DNA from: Ornithinibacillus xuwenensis
GTDB taxonomy: Bacteria; Bacillota; Bacilli; Bacillales; Amphibacillaceae
Direction: 5' to 3'
Assembly (NCBI RefSeq): GCF_039614845.1
Contig: NZ_JBDIML010000006.1
Span: 124,001-188,000 of the forward strand
Length of the DNA: 64,000 nt
Below the pieces are notes generated by a model that was given only the letters and a program-made list of their open reading frames with translations, searched no databases and was not told the DNA's origin. Of this stretch, positions 1 to 9,065 are shown piece after piece; position 1 is the stretch's first letter, and every line of letters starts with the position of its first letter. Both the position numbers and the translations under genes were made by a program.

Positions 1-824
1 TAGCTTTCACCGATTATAACCAATATAATGCGCCACCACGCAATCTCTTAAGCTGGGTAGGCATCGATAACTTTGTAGATTTGCTGAAAATGGATATTTG
101 GAAGGATACATTCTTTAGTGTATTTACCTGGACAATCGTATGGACAGTAGTAGCAACCACTTTACAAATTGTCCTCGGATTTTTCTTAGCTTTGTTAGTA
201 AATGACAAGCGTGTTAAGTTCAAACGAACGATTCGTACGGTGCTTATCTTACCTTGGGCTGTACCGGCGTTTGTTTCAATCTTAATATTCTCCGCATTGT
301 TTAACCCTACTTTTGGTGCGATTAACCGTGATATCTTAAGTCAATTTGAAATTATGATTCCATGGTTGTCAGATCCTTTCTGGGCAAAAGTAGCATTAAT
401 AACGATCCAAACTTGGCTAGGTTTTCCATTTGTGTTTGCGTTGTTTACGGGAGTACTCCAAAGTGTACCGGCTGATATGTATGAAGCGGCGGACGTGGAT
501 GGTGGATCTCGCTGGCAAAAATTACGACATATTACACTTCCACATGTGCTTTATGCTACAGCACCATTGTTAATCATGCAATACGCTGGGAATTTTAATA
601 ACTTTAATATTATTTATCTGTTTAATGAAGGAAATCCGGCCGTCCGGGGTCAAAATGCGGGTGGAACCGATATCCTCATTTCATGGGTTTATAAACTGAC
701 ATTTGAAACGAATAATTACAACATGGCAGCAGCTATCACCATTATTATGGGTATTATTGTAATGGGATTTGCCTTCTTCCAGTTCAGGAAAACAGCTGCA
801 TTTAAAGAGGAGGGACGTTACTAA
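1..824 (+). CDS. malC: Maltodextrin ABC transporter permease, MalF/MalC type (5' partial)
   Basis: Inner-membrane permease subunit of a binding-protein-dependent sugar importer. The reading frame is open back to base 3, upstream of the first ATG at 81, and the residues coded before that ATG (AFTDYN, then SWVGIDNF) are typical of the first periplasmic region of MalF-type permeases, so the gene begins left of the window. Several hydrophobic helices are visible. The cytoplasmic EAA loop that docks on the ATPase reads EAADVDGGSRWQKLRHITLP, close to the family consensus. The stop overlaps the start of the next permease by one base (TAATG), showing translational coupling. The following alpha-glucosidases and LacI regulator point to maltose or maltodextrin as substrate; the binding protein is presumably just outside the window, and no ATPase gene is present here (a shared MsmX-type ATPase is inferred). 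Confidence 0.9.
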   Translation, partial: AFTDYNQYNAPPRNLLSWVGIDNFVDLLKMDIWKDTFFSVFTWTIVWTVVATTLQIVLGFFLALLVNDKRVKFKRTIRTVLILPWAVPAFVSILIFSALFNPTFGAINRDILSQFEIMIPWLSDPFWAKVALITIQTWLGFPFVFALFTGVLQSVPADMYEAADVDGGSRWQKLRHITLPHVLYATAPLLIMQYAGNFNNFNIIYLFNEGNPAVRGQNAGGTDILISWVYKLTFETNNYNMAAAITIIMGIIVMGFAFFQFRKTAAFKEEGRY

Positions 825-1672
825 TGGCAATGAAACGCAAAACAAAATCAAAGGTTGAAGTAACGTTCATTTATATCTTTTTCTTGATTATGTTTGTGAT
901 TATCGGCTATCCATTATTCTGGGCAATCATGATGAGTATCAATCCTGGTACGAATATGCTAGTAACTGATTTATTCCCAGATAGTCCAACATTAGAACAC
1001 TATAAATGGTTATTCACGGATCCGAATAGTGACTATTTAGTTTGGTATAAGAATAGTTTATTTGTGGCTGTGCTGAATGCAGTTGGTTCCGTTGTCATTA
1101 CATCGTTAATTGCGTACGCATTTTCGCGATATAAATTTGTTGGACGTAAATACGGATTATATATGTTCTTATTACTACAGATGTTCCCTGCATTAATGGG
1201 AATGGTTGCGTTATATATCTTGTTAAACACAATAGGTTTAACAGATTCCTTATGGGGATTATTAATCATCTATTTAGGTGGACAAATTCCGTTTAATGCA
1301 TGGCTAGTAAAAGGTTATTTCGATACGATTCCAAAGGAACTAGATGAAGCAGCAAAAATTGATGGTGCAGGTCACCTTCGTATATTTTGGACGATTATGC
1401 TTCCGTTAGCGAAGCCTATCTTAGCGGTTGTAGCGTTATTTAATTTCATGGCTCCGTTCATGGACTTCCTGCTTCCGCGTATCGTTCTAACAAGTCCAGA
1501 GAATTATACACTGGCACTAGGATTATACAACTTTATCAATGATCAGTTCTCAACAAACTTTACACGATTTGCAGCTGGTGCAATTCTAATAGCATTGCCA
1601 ATTGCACTTGTATTCTTACTGCTACAGCGTTATCTAATCTCTGGTCTAACATCTGGAGCAACCAAAGGTTAA
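824..1672 (+). CDS. malD: Maltodextrin ABC transporter permease, MalG/MalD type
   Basis: Second permease subunit, 282 residues, the usual length for MalG. It has an N-terminal helix (about residues 15-37), further membrane helices, and the conserved EAA loop LDEAAKIDGAGHLRIFWTIM at about 173-192. The ATG shares its A with the stop of the upstream permease and is preceded by GAGGAGGG inside that gene, so the two subunits are translationally coupled. It ends 118 bp before the GH13 glucosidase. That gap contains an imperfect GAGAACAGG / CCTGTTCCTC inverted repeat without a clear U-tract. The role in maltodextrin uptake is inferred from the neighbouring enzymes. Confidence 0.9.
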   Translation: MAMKRKTKSKVEVTFIYIFFLIMFVIIGYPLFWAIMMSINPGTNMLVTDLFPDSPTLEHYKWLFTDPNSDYLVWYKNSLFVAVLNAVGSVVITSLIAYAFSRYKFVGRKYGLYMFLLLQMFPALMGMVALYILLNTIGLTDSLWGLLIIYLGGQIPFNAWLVKGYFDTIPKELDEAAKIDGAGHLRIFWTIMLPLAKPILAVVALFNFMAPFMDFLLPRIVLTSPENYTLALGLYNFINDQFSTNFTRFAAGAILIALPIALVFLLLQRYLISGLTSGATKG

Positions 1673-1790
1673 TTGGAGAGGTGTACTAGAGAACAGGAAC
1701 GATACACCAAAACGATATTTGGCTAGAGTACCTGTTCCTCTGTCCCTTTACCATGCAACAACACGAATATGATTAGCAAGGAGAATTTTC

Positions 1791-3446
1791 ATGAAAAAAA
1801 TATGGTGGAAGGAAGCAGTGGCTTACCAAGTATATCCTCGCAGTTTTATGGATTCAAACGGGGATGGCATTGGCGATATTCAAGGTGTTATTTCAAAGCT
1901 TGATTATCTAAAGGATCTTGGGATCGATGTTATTTGGATAAGTCCAGTCTATAAATCGCCAAATGATGATAATGGCTATGATATAAGCGATTATCAGGAT
2001 ATTATGGATGAATTCGGTTCAATGGAAGACTTTGATATGCTTCTTGCAGAAGTACATCGTCGTGACATGAAATTGATTATGGATTTAGTCATTAATCATA
2101 CATCAGATGAGCATCCTTGGTTCATTGAATCACGTTCATCCAAAGACAATCCTTATAGGGATTATTATATATGGCATTCTGGAAAAAACGGAAAAGCACC
2201 TAATAATTGGGAGTCCATTTTTGGTGGGTCGGCATGGAAGTATGATGAGAAAACGAATGAATATTTCCTTCATGTGTTTTCTACAAAACAACCGGATCTA
2301 AACTGGGAAAATTCAGCAGTTCGAAATGATTTATACAGCATGGTTAATTGGTGGCTGGATAAAGGAATTGATGGTTTTCGAGTTGATGCGATTTCCCATA
2401 TAAAAAAGGTCCCTGGATTACCAGACTTGCCAAACCCTGAAAATCGGAAGTTTGTTCCTTCTTTTGAGGGACATATGAATCGAGAAGGCATTCAAGTTTT
2501 CTTAGAGGAGTTAAAGCAAGAGACCTTTGCAAAATATGACATCATGACAGTCGGAGAGGCGAATGGTGTTCGAATCGAGCAAGCAGAGGAATGGGTAGGA
2601 GAGAAAAACGGAAAGTTTGATATGATTTTTCAATTCGAGCATTTGGATCTCTGGGGGAAAAACACAGACACCGGCTTAGATATTCATGGATTGAAGAAGA
2701 CGATGACAAAATGGCAAAAAGGTCTTGAAGGAATCGGGTGGAATGCATTATTCCTAGAGAATCATGACCAGCCTCGCTCCGTCTCAACCTGGGGAAATAG
2801 CGAGCACTATCGAGTAGAATCTGCCAAATGCTTGGCTACTATGTATTTCTTAATGCAAGGAACACCATTTATTTATCAGGGCCAGGAAATTGGTATGACA
2901 AATGTACAATTTGCTTCTATTGATGATTATGATGATGTTGGTATGAGAAATTATCATGATAGTGAACTTGAAAAAGGAACACCACTAGAAGAAATTATGG
3001 AAGTAATTTGGAAGACTGGAAGAGATAATTCTAGGACGCCGATGCAGTGGTCGGAAGAGAAGAATGCAGGGTTCTCAGACGTGAATCCATGGATGAAAGT
3101 GAATCCGAATTATCTAGACATTAATGTCGAAAAGGAAATGCAGAATCCGCATTCTATCTATCATTATTATAAAAAGTTAATTCAAATACGAAAAGAACTA
3201 GATGTTCTGATATATGGTAGCTATGATATTGTGATGGAGGATCATGATCAAATTTATGCCTATAAACGAACTTTAGGTGAGGAAACCGTGATCATCATTA
3301 CAAATTTATTTGCGGAGGAAGTCGGGTTAACCTTACCTTCTGAAATAGAAGGCAGTGCAAAGGAATTATTGCTAAGTAATTATGATGACAATGAAGAAAA
3401 ATTGCTTCAACCATTTGAGGCAAGAGTTTACAAAATAGTCAATTAG
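1791..3446 (+). CDS. malL: GH13 oligo-1,6-glucosidase / alpha-glucosidase
   Basis: Cytoplasmic glycoside hydrolase of family 13 that cuts alpha-glucosidic bonds of isomalto- or malto-oligosaccharides from the non-reducing end. Its 551 residues match the MalL/oligo-1,6-glucosidase length. Visible signatures are the N-terminal WWKEAVAYQVYPRSF, the Ca-site-like DSNGDGIGD (21-29), region I DLVINHTSDEH with His103, region II GFRVDAI with nucleophile Asp199, region III acid/base Glu256 in TVGEAN, and region IV ENHDQPR with Asp326. No signal peptide is present, so it acts on sugars brought in by the upstream ABC transporter. A good ribosome site (AAGGAG) precedes the ATG. Whether the main substrate is isomaltose, maltose or sucrose cannot be told from sequence alone. 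Confidence 0.92.
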   Translation: MKKIWWKEAVAYQVYPRSFMDSNGDGIGDIQGVISKLDYLKDLGIDVIWISPVYKSPNDDNGYDISDYQDIMDEFGSMEDFDMLLAEVHRRDMKLIMDLVINHTSDEHPWFIESRSSKDNPYRDYYIWHSGKNGKAPNNWESIFGGSAWKYDEKTNEYFLHVFSTKQPDLNWENSAVRNDLYSMVNWWLDKGIDGFRVDAISHIKKVPGLPDLPNPENRKFVPSFEGHMNREGIQVFLEELKQETFAKYDIMTVGEANGVRIEQAEEWVGEKNGKFDMIFQFEHLDLWGKNTDTGLDIHGLKKTMTKWQKGLEGIGWNALFLENHDQPRSVSTWGNSEHYRVESAKCLATMYFLMQGTPFIYQGQEIGMTNVQFASIDDYDDVGMRNYHDSELEKGTPLEEIMEVIWKTGRDNSRTPMQWSEEKNAGFSDVNPWMKVNPNYLDINVEKEMQNPHSIYHYYKKLIQIRKELDVLIYGSYDIVMEDHDQIYAYKRTLGEETVIIITNLFAEEVGLTLPSEIEGSAKELLLSNYDDNEEKLLQPFEARVYKIVN

Positions 3447-3454
3447 ATTTTAGG

Positions 3455-3480
3455 AGGGGACAGAAATTATTTTGTCCCCT
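3455..3480 (+). terminator. Hairpin between the GH13 and GH31 genes
   Basis: AGGGGACA (3455-3462) pairs perfectly with TGTCCCCT (3473-3480) around a 10-nt loop, directly after the stop of the GH13 gene. Only two T residues follow before TCC, so it is a weak terminator or an mRNA-stabilising/attenuating hairpin rather than a strong terminator. Confidence 0.45.
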
Positions 3481-3529
3481 TTCCTAAAGGATTAATAGTA
3501 AGACCTTGAATCTACAGGAGGTACTTCTG

Positions 3530-5875
3530 ATGCTTGAAGATACAAGCTTTGCAATCCACCCCGGAAAAGAAAAACAATCTGGAGCAGTGAATTACCAGGA
3601 TATAGGTAAGCTACTAGATTATCGAGTAGAAGATAATACGTTTTGGTTTCGTTGTGAGAACGGGGAAGTTGGAATCCAATTCTATACAGATTCTATTATT
3701 CGAATAGTCATGAATCAGGAGGGACAGCCAGAATTAGTTAGTTCAAAAGCAGTAGTGGCTTCCCCAAAAATAATTAACGTAGAAGTTGAAGAAAGCAAAG
3801 AGATGCTTGTTATCCAAACAGCTAGTGTACAGCTCACTATCACAAAAGGACCATTTCGTCTATCTATTTTTGATTTACAAGGTAGTGTTATAGTGGCGGA
3901 AGGCGAACACGGTATGGCATACCGTGAAAATGGTGAGGTCATTGCTTTTAAGCAAATGCATTCAAACGATCACTTCTATGGATTTGGTGAAAAATCAGGT
4001 CACCTGGATAAGCGTGGAGAGAAGTTAGAGATGTGGAATACTGACGTTTACGCACCTCATAATCCAGAAACCAATGCACTATATGAGTCCATTCCTTATT
4101 TTATGACGTTACGTGATGGAAAGGCACATGGCATTTTCTTTGATAATACTTTTCGCTCCTGCTTTGATATGAAAACCTCAGAAGAATATTATTCATTTTC
4201 AGCAGAAGGTGGTCAGCTGGATTATTATGTCATGGCAGGACCATCTCCCAAGAAGGTATTAGAGCAATATACATACCTTACTGGAAAAATGCCTCTACCA
4301 CCAAAATGGTCTTTAGGTTATCATCAATCTAGGTACAGTTATGAAACGGAAGGCGAAGTAAGAGAATTAGCGAGGAACTTTATTGAGAAGGATATCCCAA
4401 TTGATGTGATTCACTTAGATATCCATTATATGAATGGCTATCGTGTTTTTACCTTTGATAAAGAAAGGTTCCCCAATCCTGAAAAGCTCATTACTGATTT
4501 GCGTGAAATGGGAATCCGTGTTGTACCAATTGTAGACCCCGGTGTGAAAAAGGATGCCGAATATCCAATTTATCAAGAAGGTGTACGAGAAGATAACTTC
4601 TGTACATATATTGAAGGGGATCTGTACTTTGGAGAAGTGTGGCCTGGTATAAGTGCCTTCCCAGACTTTACAGAGGAAAGGGTACGTAAATGGTGGGGAG
4701 ATAAGCACGAATTTTATACTTCCCTTGGTATCGAAGGAATATGGAATGACATGAATGAACCAGCTGTGTTTAATGAAACCAAAACGATGGATTTAGAAGT
4801 TATGCATCGTAATGATGGTAAGCCTACGACACATCGTGAGCTTCATAATGTTTATGGTTTATTAATGGGGAAAGCAACCTATGAAGGAATGAAGAGCAAC
4901 CTTCAAGGTAAACGTCCATTCCTATTAACTCGTGCTGGCTATGCAGGTGTTCAACGCTATGGATCTGTATGGACAGGGGATAATCGTAGCTTCTGGGAGC
5001 ATTTACAAATGTCTCTACCAATGGTGATGAATTTAGGAGTATCGGGTGTTGCATTCGCTGGACCGGATGTCGGTGGTTTTGCACACGATACCAATGCAGA
5101 GCTCCTAACCCGCTGGACACAGGTTGGTGCATTTACACCATTTTTCAGAAATCACTCTGCAATAGGCTTCCGCTACCAGGAACCTTGGCAATTCGGTGAA
5201 AAATACGAAGAAATCATGAAGAAATATATTCAAATGCGATATCAATGGATGCCACAGCTGTATTCATTATTTTACCAAGCAAGTAGGAACGGGTTGCCAG
5301 TTATGCGTCCATTACTAATGGAGTATCCTGACGATGCGAAAACCTATAATCTAAATGATCAGTTCATGGTAGGTGATAACGTAATATTGGCACCAATTCT
5401 TGTTCCTTCCATTACTGATCGTGCGGTATATCTACCGATGGGTGAATGGGTGGAATATTCAACTGGTGAATCCTATGATGGAGAAAAGGTTCATCTCATT
5501 CATGCAGAGCTTGATGAGCTGCCAATCTTTATTCGAAAAGGTTCTGCTATTATGCAGGGTGAGTGGAATTCGAATCAGGACAAGATGACCAAAACACTGT
5601 CGATGAAGGTTTATGCAACCACTTCTGATGAAAGCTATCGTTTCACCTTTTATGATGATGATGGTGAAACATTTGCATATGAGCATGGTGAGTTTCTAAG
5701 ATTAGATTTAGAAATTATTACATCTGCCGATAAAGTAAATGTGAATGTGTTAAATCAAACAGGTAGCTATCTGCCTACCTACAACGAAATAAATGTTGAA
5801 GTGATTGGACTTAACGAACATCAGCAGGTAACGATTAATGGTGAAAGCGTTAACGTAATACGTATTCGAAAATAA
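3530..5875 (+). CDS. GH31 alpha-glucosidase
   Basis: Family 31 glycoside hydrolase of 781 residues, releasing glucose from alpha-linked oligosaccharides. The nucleophile motif WNDMNEP is present with Asp407, and the acid/base motif WTGDN with Asp484. Other family marks are the beta-sandwich N-terminal part, HLDIHYM at about 301-307, RAGYAG before the acid/base, and FFRNHS after it. The ATG at 3530 is chosen because AGGAGGT sits 7 nt upstream; a longer in-frame TTG start at 3506 has no ribosome site. There is no signal peptide, so it is intracellular and works with the GH13 enzyme on imported maltodextrins. It could act on maltose or isomaltose, or on alpha-xylosides; context favours the first. 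Confidence 0.9.
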   Translation: MLEDTSFAIHPGKEKQSGAVNYQDIGKLLDYRVEDNTFWFRCENGEVGIQFYTDSIIRIVMNQEGQPELVSSKAVVASPKIINVEVEESKEMLVIQTASVQLTITKGPFRLSIFDLQGSVIVAEGEHGMAYRENGEVIAFKQMHSNDHFYGFGEKSGHLDKRGEKLEMWNTDVYAPHNPETNALYESIPYFMTLRDGKAHGIFFDNTFRSCFDMKTSEEYYSFSAEGGQLDYYVMAGPSPKKVLEQYTYLTGKMPLPPKWSLGYHQSRYSYETEGEVRELARNFIEKDIPIDVIHLDIHYMNGYRVFTFDKERFPNPEKLITDLREMGIRVVPIVDPGVKKDAEYPIYQEGVREDNFCTYIEGDLYFGEVWPGISAFPDFTEERVRKWWGDKHEFYTSLGIEGIWNDMNEPAVFNETKTMDLEVMHRNDGKPTTHRELHNVYGLLMGKATYEGMKSNLQGKRPFLLTRAGYAGVQRYGSVWTGDNRSFWEHLQMSLPMVMNLGVSGVAFAGPDVGGFAHDTNAELLTRWTQVGAFTPFFRNHSAIGFRYQEPWQFGEKYEEIMKKYIQMRYQWMPQLYSLFYQASRNGLPVMRPLLMEYPDDAKTYNLNDQFMVGDNVILAPILVPSITDRAVYLPMGEWVEYSTGESYDGEKVHLIHAELDELPIFIRKGSAIMQGEWNSNQDKMTKTLSMKVYATTSDESYRFTFYDDDGETFAYEHGEFLRLDLEIITSADKVNVNVLNQTGSYLPTYNEINVEVIGLNEHQQVTINGESVNVIRIRK

Positions 5876-5899
5876 TTAACCTTAGTAGAGGGTGATAAT

Positions 5900-6919
5900 A
5901 TGGTAACAATTAAAGATGTGGCAAAAGCAAGTGGAGTTTCACCCTCTACTGTTTCGCGTGTCATTGCCAATAATTCAAGAATTAGTGAAGAAACAAAGAA
6001 AAAAGTTCGTAAAGCAATGAAGGAATTAGGCTACCATCCAAATATTAATGCTAGAAATCTAGTAGCAAAATCTACAAAAGCAATAGGCGTAATCATGCCT
6101 TCATCTGCAGATAAGGCACTGCAAAACCCGTTCTTTCCTGAGATTTTGCGTGGAATTGGTTCGGTAATCCATGATGTTGAATATTCGATGTCATTATCAA
6201 CAGGTGAAACGGAAGAAGAGATTTTTAGTGAAGTTCAACGAATGGTGTACGGAAGTTACGTTGACGGTGTTATCTTACTTTACTCTCGTATTAATGATAA
6301 AGTAACCAACTTCTTAAGAGAACAAGATTTTCCATTTGTCATTGTCGGAAAGCCTTCCGATTTTGAATCTGAAATTACACATGTCGATAATGATAACTTT
6401 CGAGCAGGAAAAGAAATTACAAACCACTTAATAGAAATGGGACATAAACGTATAGGCTTTATAGGTGGTTCAAGAGATTTATTTGTGACCCGTGATCGTG
6501 AGGATGGCTATGAAGCTGCATTGCAGGAGGCCGGAATTGAAGAATGCGACTCCTATAAAATTCACACAGAATTCTTAAAGGCTGGTGGTAGTGAAGCGGT
6601 AGAACATCTACTATCCTTGCAAACACCACCTACTGGATTAGTAGTAAGTGATGATTTAATTAGTTTAGGAATGCTTAGTATGCTAGAAAAATATGGCGTT
6701 CGAGTGCCACAGGATGTTTCCATGGTCAGCTTTAATAATGTGTACTTATCAGAAATTACCAGACCAGCATTAACAACAGTTGACATTAATATTTATGAAT
6801 TAGGCGCACAATCTGCTAAGGCACTTATTGAAAAAGCCATTAATAAACTAGAACCTGCTAAACGCATTATCATTCCTCATCGAATCGTTTATCGAGATTC
6901 TGTGAGCAAAGAGGGATAA
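5900..6919 (+). CDS. malR: LacI-family transcriptional regulator of the maltodextrin genes
   Basis: DNA-binding repressor of 339 residues. The N-terminal helix-turn-helix is clear (TIKDVAKASGVSPSTVSRVI), followed by the hinge helix NARNLVAKST and a periplasmic-binding-protein-like effector domain (from about residue 60) ending with SVSKEG. It lies 25 bp after the GH31 gene with GAGGGTGATA before the ATG, so it is probably cotranscribed and auto-regulating. The effector is inferred to be maltose or a maltodextrin from the gene neighbourhood. The symbol follows the MalR naming used in Gram-positives and is context based. Confidence 0.8.
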   Translation: MVTIKDVAKASGVSPSTVSRVIANNSRISEETKKKVRKAMKELGYHPNINARNLVAKSTKAIGVIMPSSADKALQNPFFPEILRGIGSVIHDVEYSMSLSTGETEEEIFSEVQRMVYGSYVDGVILLYSRINDKVTNFLREQDFPFVIVGKPSDFESEITHVDNDNFRAGKEITNHLIEMGHKRIGFIGGSRDLFVTRDREDGYEAALQEAGIEECDSYKIHTEFLKAGGSEAVEHLLSLQTPPTGLVVSDDLISLGMLSMLEKYGVRVPQDVSMVSFNNVYLSEITRPALTTVDINIYELGAQSAKALIEKAINKLEPAKRIIIPHRIVYRDSVSKEG

Positions 6920-6981
6920 GGATAGGAGGGGTAATGAGATAGTTACCTTTTCTAATAGATCTGCTACCACAGTGCAAGGCA

Positions 6982-7061
6982 TGAACTGCACCCCAATTGT
7001 TAGACACATCTAACAATTGGAGGTGTATTTTTTATGGCTAGATTTACAGCTGAAGAAAAAG
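6982..7061 (+). mobile_element. Remnant of the left end of an IS3-like insertion sequence
   Basis: The stretch starts TGAACTGCACCCC, followed by a perfect hairpin CCAATTGTTAGA / TCTAACAATTGG, then GGAGGTG and an ATG at 7034 that opens MARFTAEEK. This order (TGnACTGCACCCC-like terminal repeat, hairpin, ribosome site, MARFTAEEK-type OrfA start) resembles left ends of IS3/IS150-type elements as I know them from Bacillaceae. Only about nine OrfA codons survive before the sequence runs into the 52-bp tandem repeats. No right end or orfB is seen nearby. The family assignment is from memory of such ends and has not been searched. Confidence 0.45.
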
Positions 7062-7123
7062 ACAAGCATGAGTGTGGCTGTCATGCACTTTTTGAGAGCG
7101 AAAGAGGGAAAAAACAAGCATGA
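7034..7123 (+). pseudogene. Truncated transposase OrfA start, fused into tandem repeat
   Basis: An open frame of 29 codons with GGAGGTG upstream. The first residues MARFTAEEK look like the start of an IS3-type OrfA helix-turn-helix protein. From residue 10 on the frame reads through the first 52-bp repeat copy and stops at TGA 7121-7123. It cannot be a working transposase. It is either a dead IS remnant or, less likely, a small peptide using the old IS ribosome site. Confidence 0.4.
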
Positions 7124-7412
7124 TAGCTGTTCTCATGTACTTTTTGAGAGCGAAAAAGGGAAAAAACAAGCATGATAGCTGTTCTCATGTACCTTTTGAA
7201 CGATAAAAAGGGCTAAAACAAGCATGATAGCTGCTCTCATGTACTTTTTGAGAACGAAAGAGGGAAAAAACAAGCATGACAAGCGTTCTCATGTACTTTT
7301 TGAGAACGAAAGTGGGCTAAACCAAGCATGACAAGCAGTCTCATGCACTTTTTGAATGAGAAAACGTGCTAAAACAAGTACGAGAGCCCTCCTATTCTCC
7401 TTATGCACAATA
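7062..7412 (+). repeat. 52-bp tandem repeat, about seven contiguous copies
   Basis: Copies start with ACAAGCATGA-like sequence at 7062, 7114, 7166, 7218, 7270, 7322 and 7374, an exact 52-bp period, with the last copy partial and decayed. Each unit has the arms CATGA...TCATG around about nine bases, then a GTACTTTTTGA box, then a purine-rich GAACGAAAGAGGGAAAAAA tract. Divergence between copies is a few bases each. As 52 is not a multiple of three, the array does not encode a repeated peptide. There are no spacers between units, so it is not CRISPR. Function unknown; it sits between the malR end and the namZ promoter region. Confidence 0.9.
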
Positions 7413-7555
7413 AAATGGAAAGTGAAAAACCATACACACTTCCTAGCGCTTATCTTAGTAAAATGAAAGCCTACCTATAATACAAGTCCTTTATCATGTC
7501 AGATGCTTCTCTACATTAATCCTAGTCCTCCCTACTCTAAAAACTGTTTTCCATA

Positions 7556-7596
7556 CAATAGTAAAATATCATTTTAAAAAATATATTTTACTATTG
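7556..7596. repeat. 14-bp perfect inverted repeat before namZ
   Basis: CAATAGTAAAATAT (7556-7569) is the exact inverse complement of ATATTTTACTATTG (7583-7596), around a 13-nt AT-rich loop. It lies 140 bp upstream of the namZ start. Between it and namZ there is a further small palindrome AATACGTATT (7650-7659). The repeat could be an operator (for instance for the MurR regulator coded at 21.1 kb) or an AT-rich bidirectional terminator for genes outside; the sequence alone does not decide. Between 7413 and 7555 I see nothing else. Confidence 0.6.
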
Positions 7597-7736
7597 TAAT
7601 AATATTTAATATACTTGGCATGTGAAAGAAGAAATAATTTTTTGAATATAATACGTATTACGTGAGTTGTGTACATATTACTTCCTTGTTATTACAGCGG
7701 TTTCTCATTACTGGAGCAATGGAAGGATGGATGTTT

Positions 7737-8885
7737 ATGAAGCTAGGCCTAGAAGTTTTTTTAGAAAAGCATACGAGACAATATACGGATAAAAAAATAG
7801 GATTATTGACGAATCTTACTGGTGTTAATCATGAATTAAAATCCACCATTGATTTGTTTCATGAGCATGAGCATATTTCATTGACCGCTTTATTTGGACC
7901 TGAGCATGGAATTCGTGGTGAAGTTCAAGAGGGGAAATTGATAGAATCTACTGTTGATTCTTTCACAGGAGTTCCTGTATATAGCTTATACAACAAGAAG
8001 AAGCAACCAAACCATGAAATGTTAGATGAAGTGGATGTTGTTTTTTGTGATTTACAGGATATTGGGTCAAGATATTATACCTTTATTTATTCTTTAGCAA
8101 ATATGATGAAGATTTGTGGGGAGAAGGAAAAGAAGGTGGTTGTATTAGATCGGCCCAATCCTATTAATGGATTAATGGTGGAGGGAAATATAATTGAAGA
8201 TGGGTTCCAATCATTTGTTGGACAGTTTCCACTACCAGTTCGTCATGGAATGACTATAGGAGAATTAGCCCTTTTATTTACAAATAAATTTAATATCGAT
8301 TGTTCATTAGAGGTCATCCCGATGGAAGGGTGGACACGAGATATGTATTTTGAACAGACAAATCTATTATGGGTATCTCCAACACCAAATACGACAACGA
8401 TGGATATGTGCATTCTGTATCCTGGTACTTGTTTAATAGAAGGAACAAACCTCTCAGAAGGAAGAGGGACTACGAAGCCATTTGAAGTAATTGGGGCACC
8501 ATTTATTAATGGTAGGAAATTAGCAGATGAAATGAATGCTCTTTCCATTCCTGGTGTATTATTCCGGCCAACAGTATTTATGCCGATGTATCAGAAATAC
8601 GAGGGAGAGGTTTGTGAAGGCGTTCAAGTTCATGTTACTGATCGAAATGTATTGCAAGCGTTCGAGCTCGGGATTCTATTACTGGAAAAAGTGTATCAAT
8701 TATACCCAAAGCATATTGAATTTATTAGAGGTGGAAAAGAAAATAGATACTTTATCGACCTGTTAGCAGGTACTGATAAGCTACGGAAGCAAGTGATAGA
8801 AGGAAATACGAGAACATTTCGGAATCAATTAACCAAGTATGTTGAACAGTTTAAACAGGTTCGAAATTCTTATTTGCTCTATTAG
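7737..8885 (+). CDS. namZ: Exo-beta-N-acetylmuramidase NamZ (DUF1343, GH171)
   Basis: Enzyme of the DUF1343 family (B. subtilis YbbC/NamZ), which removes MurNAc from the non-reducing ends of peptidoglycan fragments. Family motifs visible: KIGLLTNLTGVN near the N-terminus, LFGPEHGIRGE, DLQDIGSRYYTFIY, VLDRPNPINGL and PVRHGMTIGEL. The start at 7737 is preceded by GGAAGGA with 9-nt spacing; a longer frame from GTG 7662 has no ribosome site and its extra residues do not look like a signal peptide. At 382 residues it lacks a secretion signal, unlike secreted B. subtilis NamZ, so it appears cytosolic and would act on imported muropeptides. The next gene is an amino-sugar kinase, consistent with phosphorylating the released MurNAc or GlcNAc. 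Confidence 0.88.
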   Translation: MKLGLEVFLEKHTRQYTDKKIGLLTNLTGVNHELKSTIDLFHEHEHISLTALFGPEHGIRGEVQEGKLIESTVDSFTGVPVYSLYNKKKQPNHEMLDEVDVVFCDLQDIGSRYYTFIYSLANMMKICGEKEKKVVVLDRPNPINGLMVEGNIIEDGFQSFVGQFPLPVRHGMTIGELALLFTNKFNIDCSLEVIPMEGWTRDMYFEQTNLLWVSPTPNTTTMDMCILYPGTCLIEGTNLSEGRGTTKPFEVIGAPFINGRKLADEMNALSIPGVLFRPTVFMPMYQKYEGEVCEGVQVHVTDRNVLQAFELGILLLEKVYQLYPKHIEFIRGGKENRYFIDLLAGTDKLRKQVIEGNTRTFRNQLTKYVEQFKQVRNSYLLY

Positions 8886-9065
8886 TATGATACGTGCGAA
8901 AAGGAATGTTTTTAAACAGACAGTGCTACCTCCTAGAAATCGTAAAGGAAGCTCTAAATGCACCTTTAGTAAAAAGTGTTTCTACTAAAAGTCTTAGGTA
9001 TTAAAGGTTACGAAGATTATACAAGAAAGCAGTCAGTAAAAAAACGGTAGTATAGTAGGGTGATG

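Noticed and set aside
1686..1742. Terminator between malD and the GH13 gene
   Set aside because: GAGAACAGG/CCTGTTCCTC pairs only with a bulge and a loop of about 30 nt, and no T run follows.
7062..7412. CRISPR array
   Set aside because: Repeats touch each other with no spacers, unit length 52 with diverged copies, and no cas gene in the window.
7662..7736. N-terminal extension of NamZ from GTG 7662 as a signal peptide
   Set aside because: No ribosome site precedes GTG 7662, the segment lacks a lysine-rich start and cleavage site, and GGAAGGA with an ATG at 7737 fits better.
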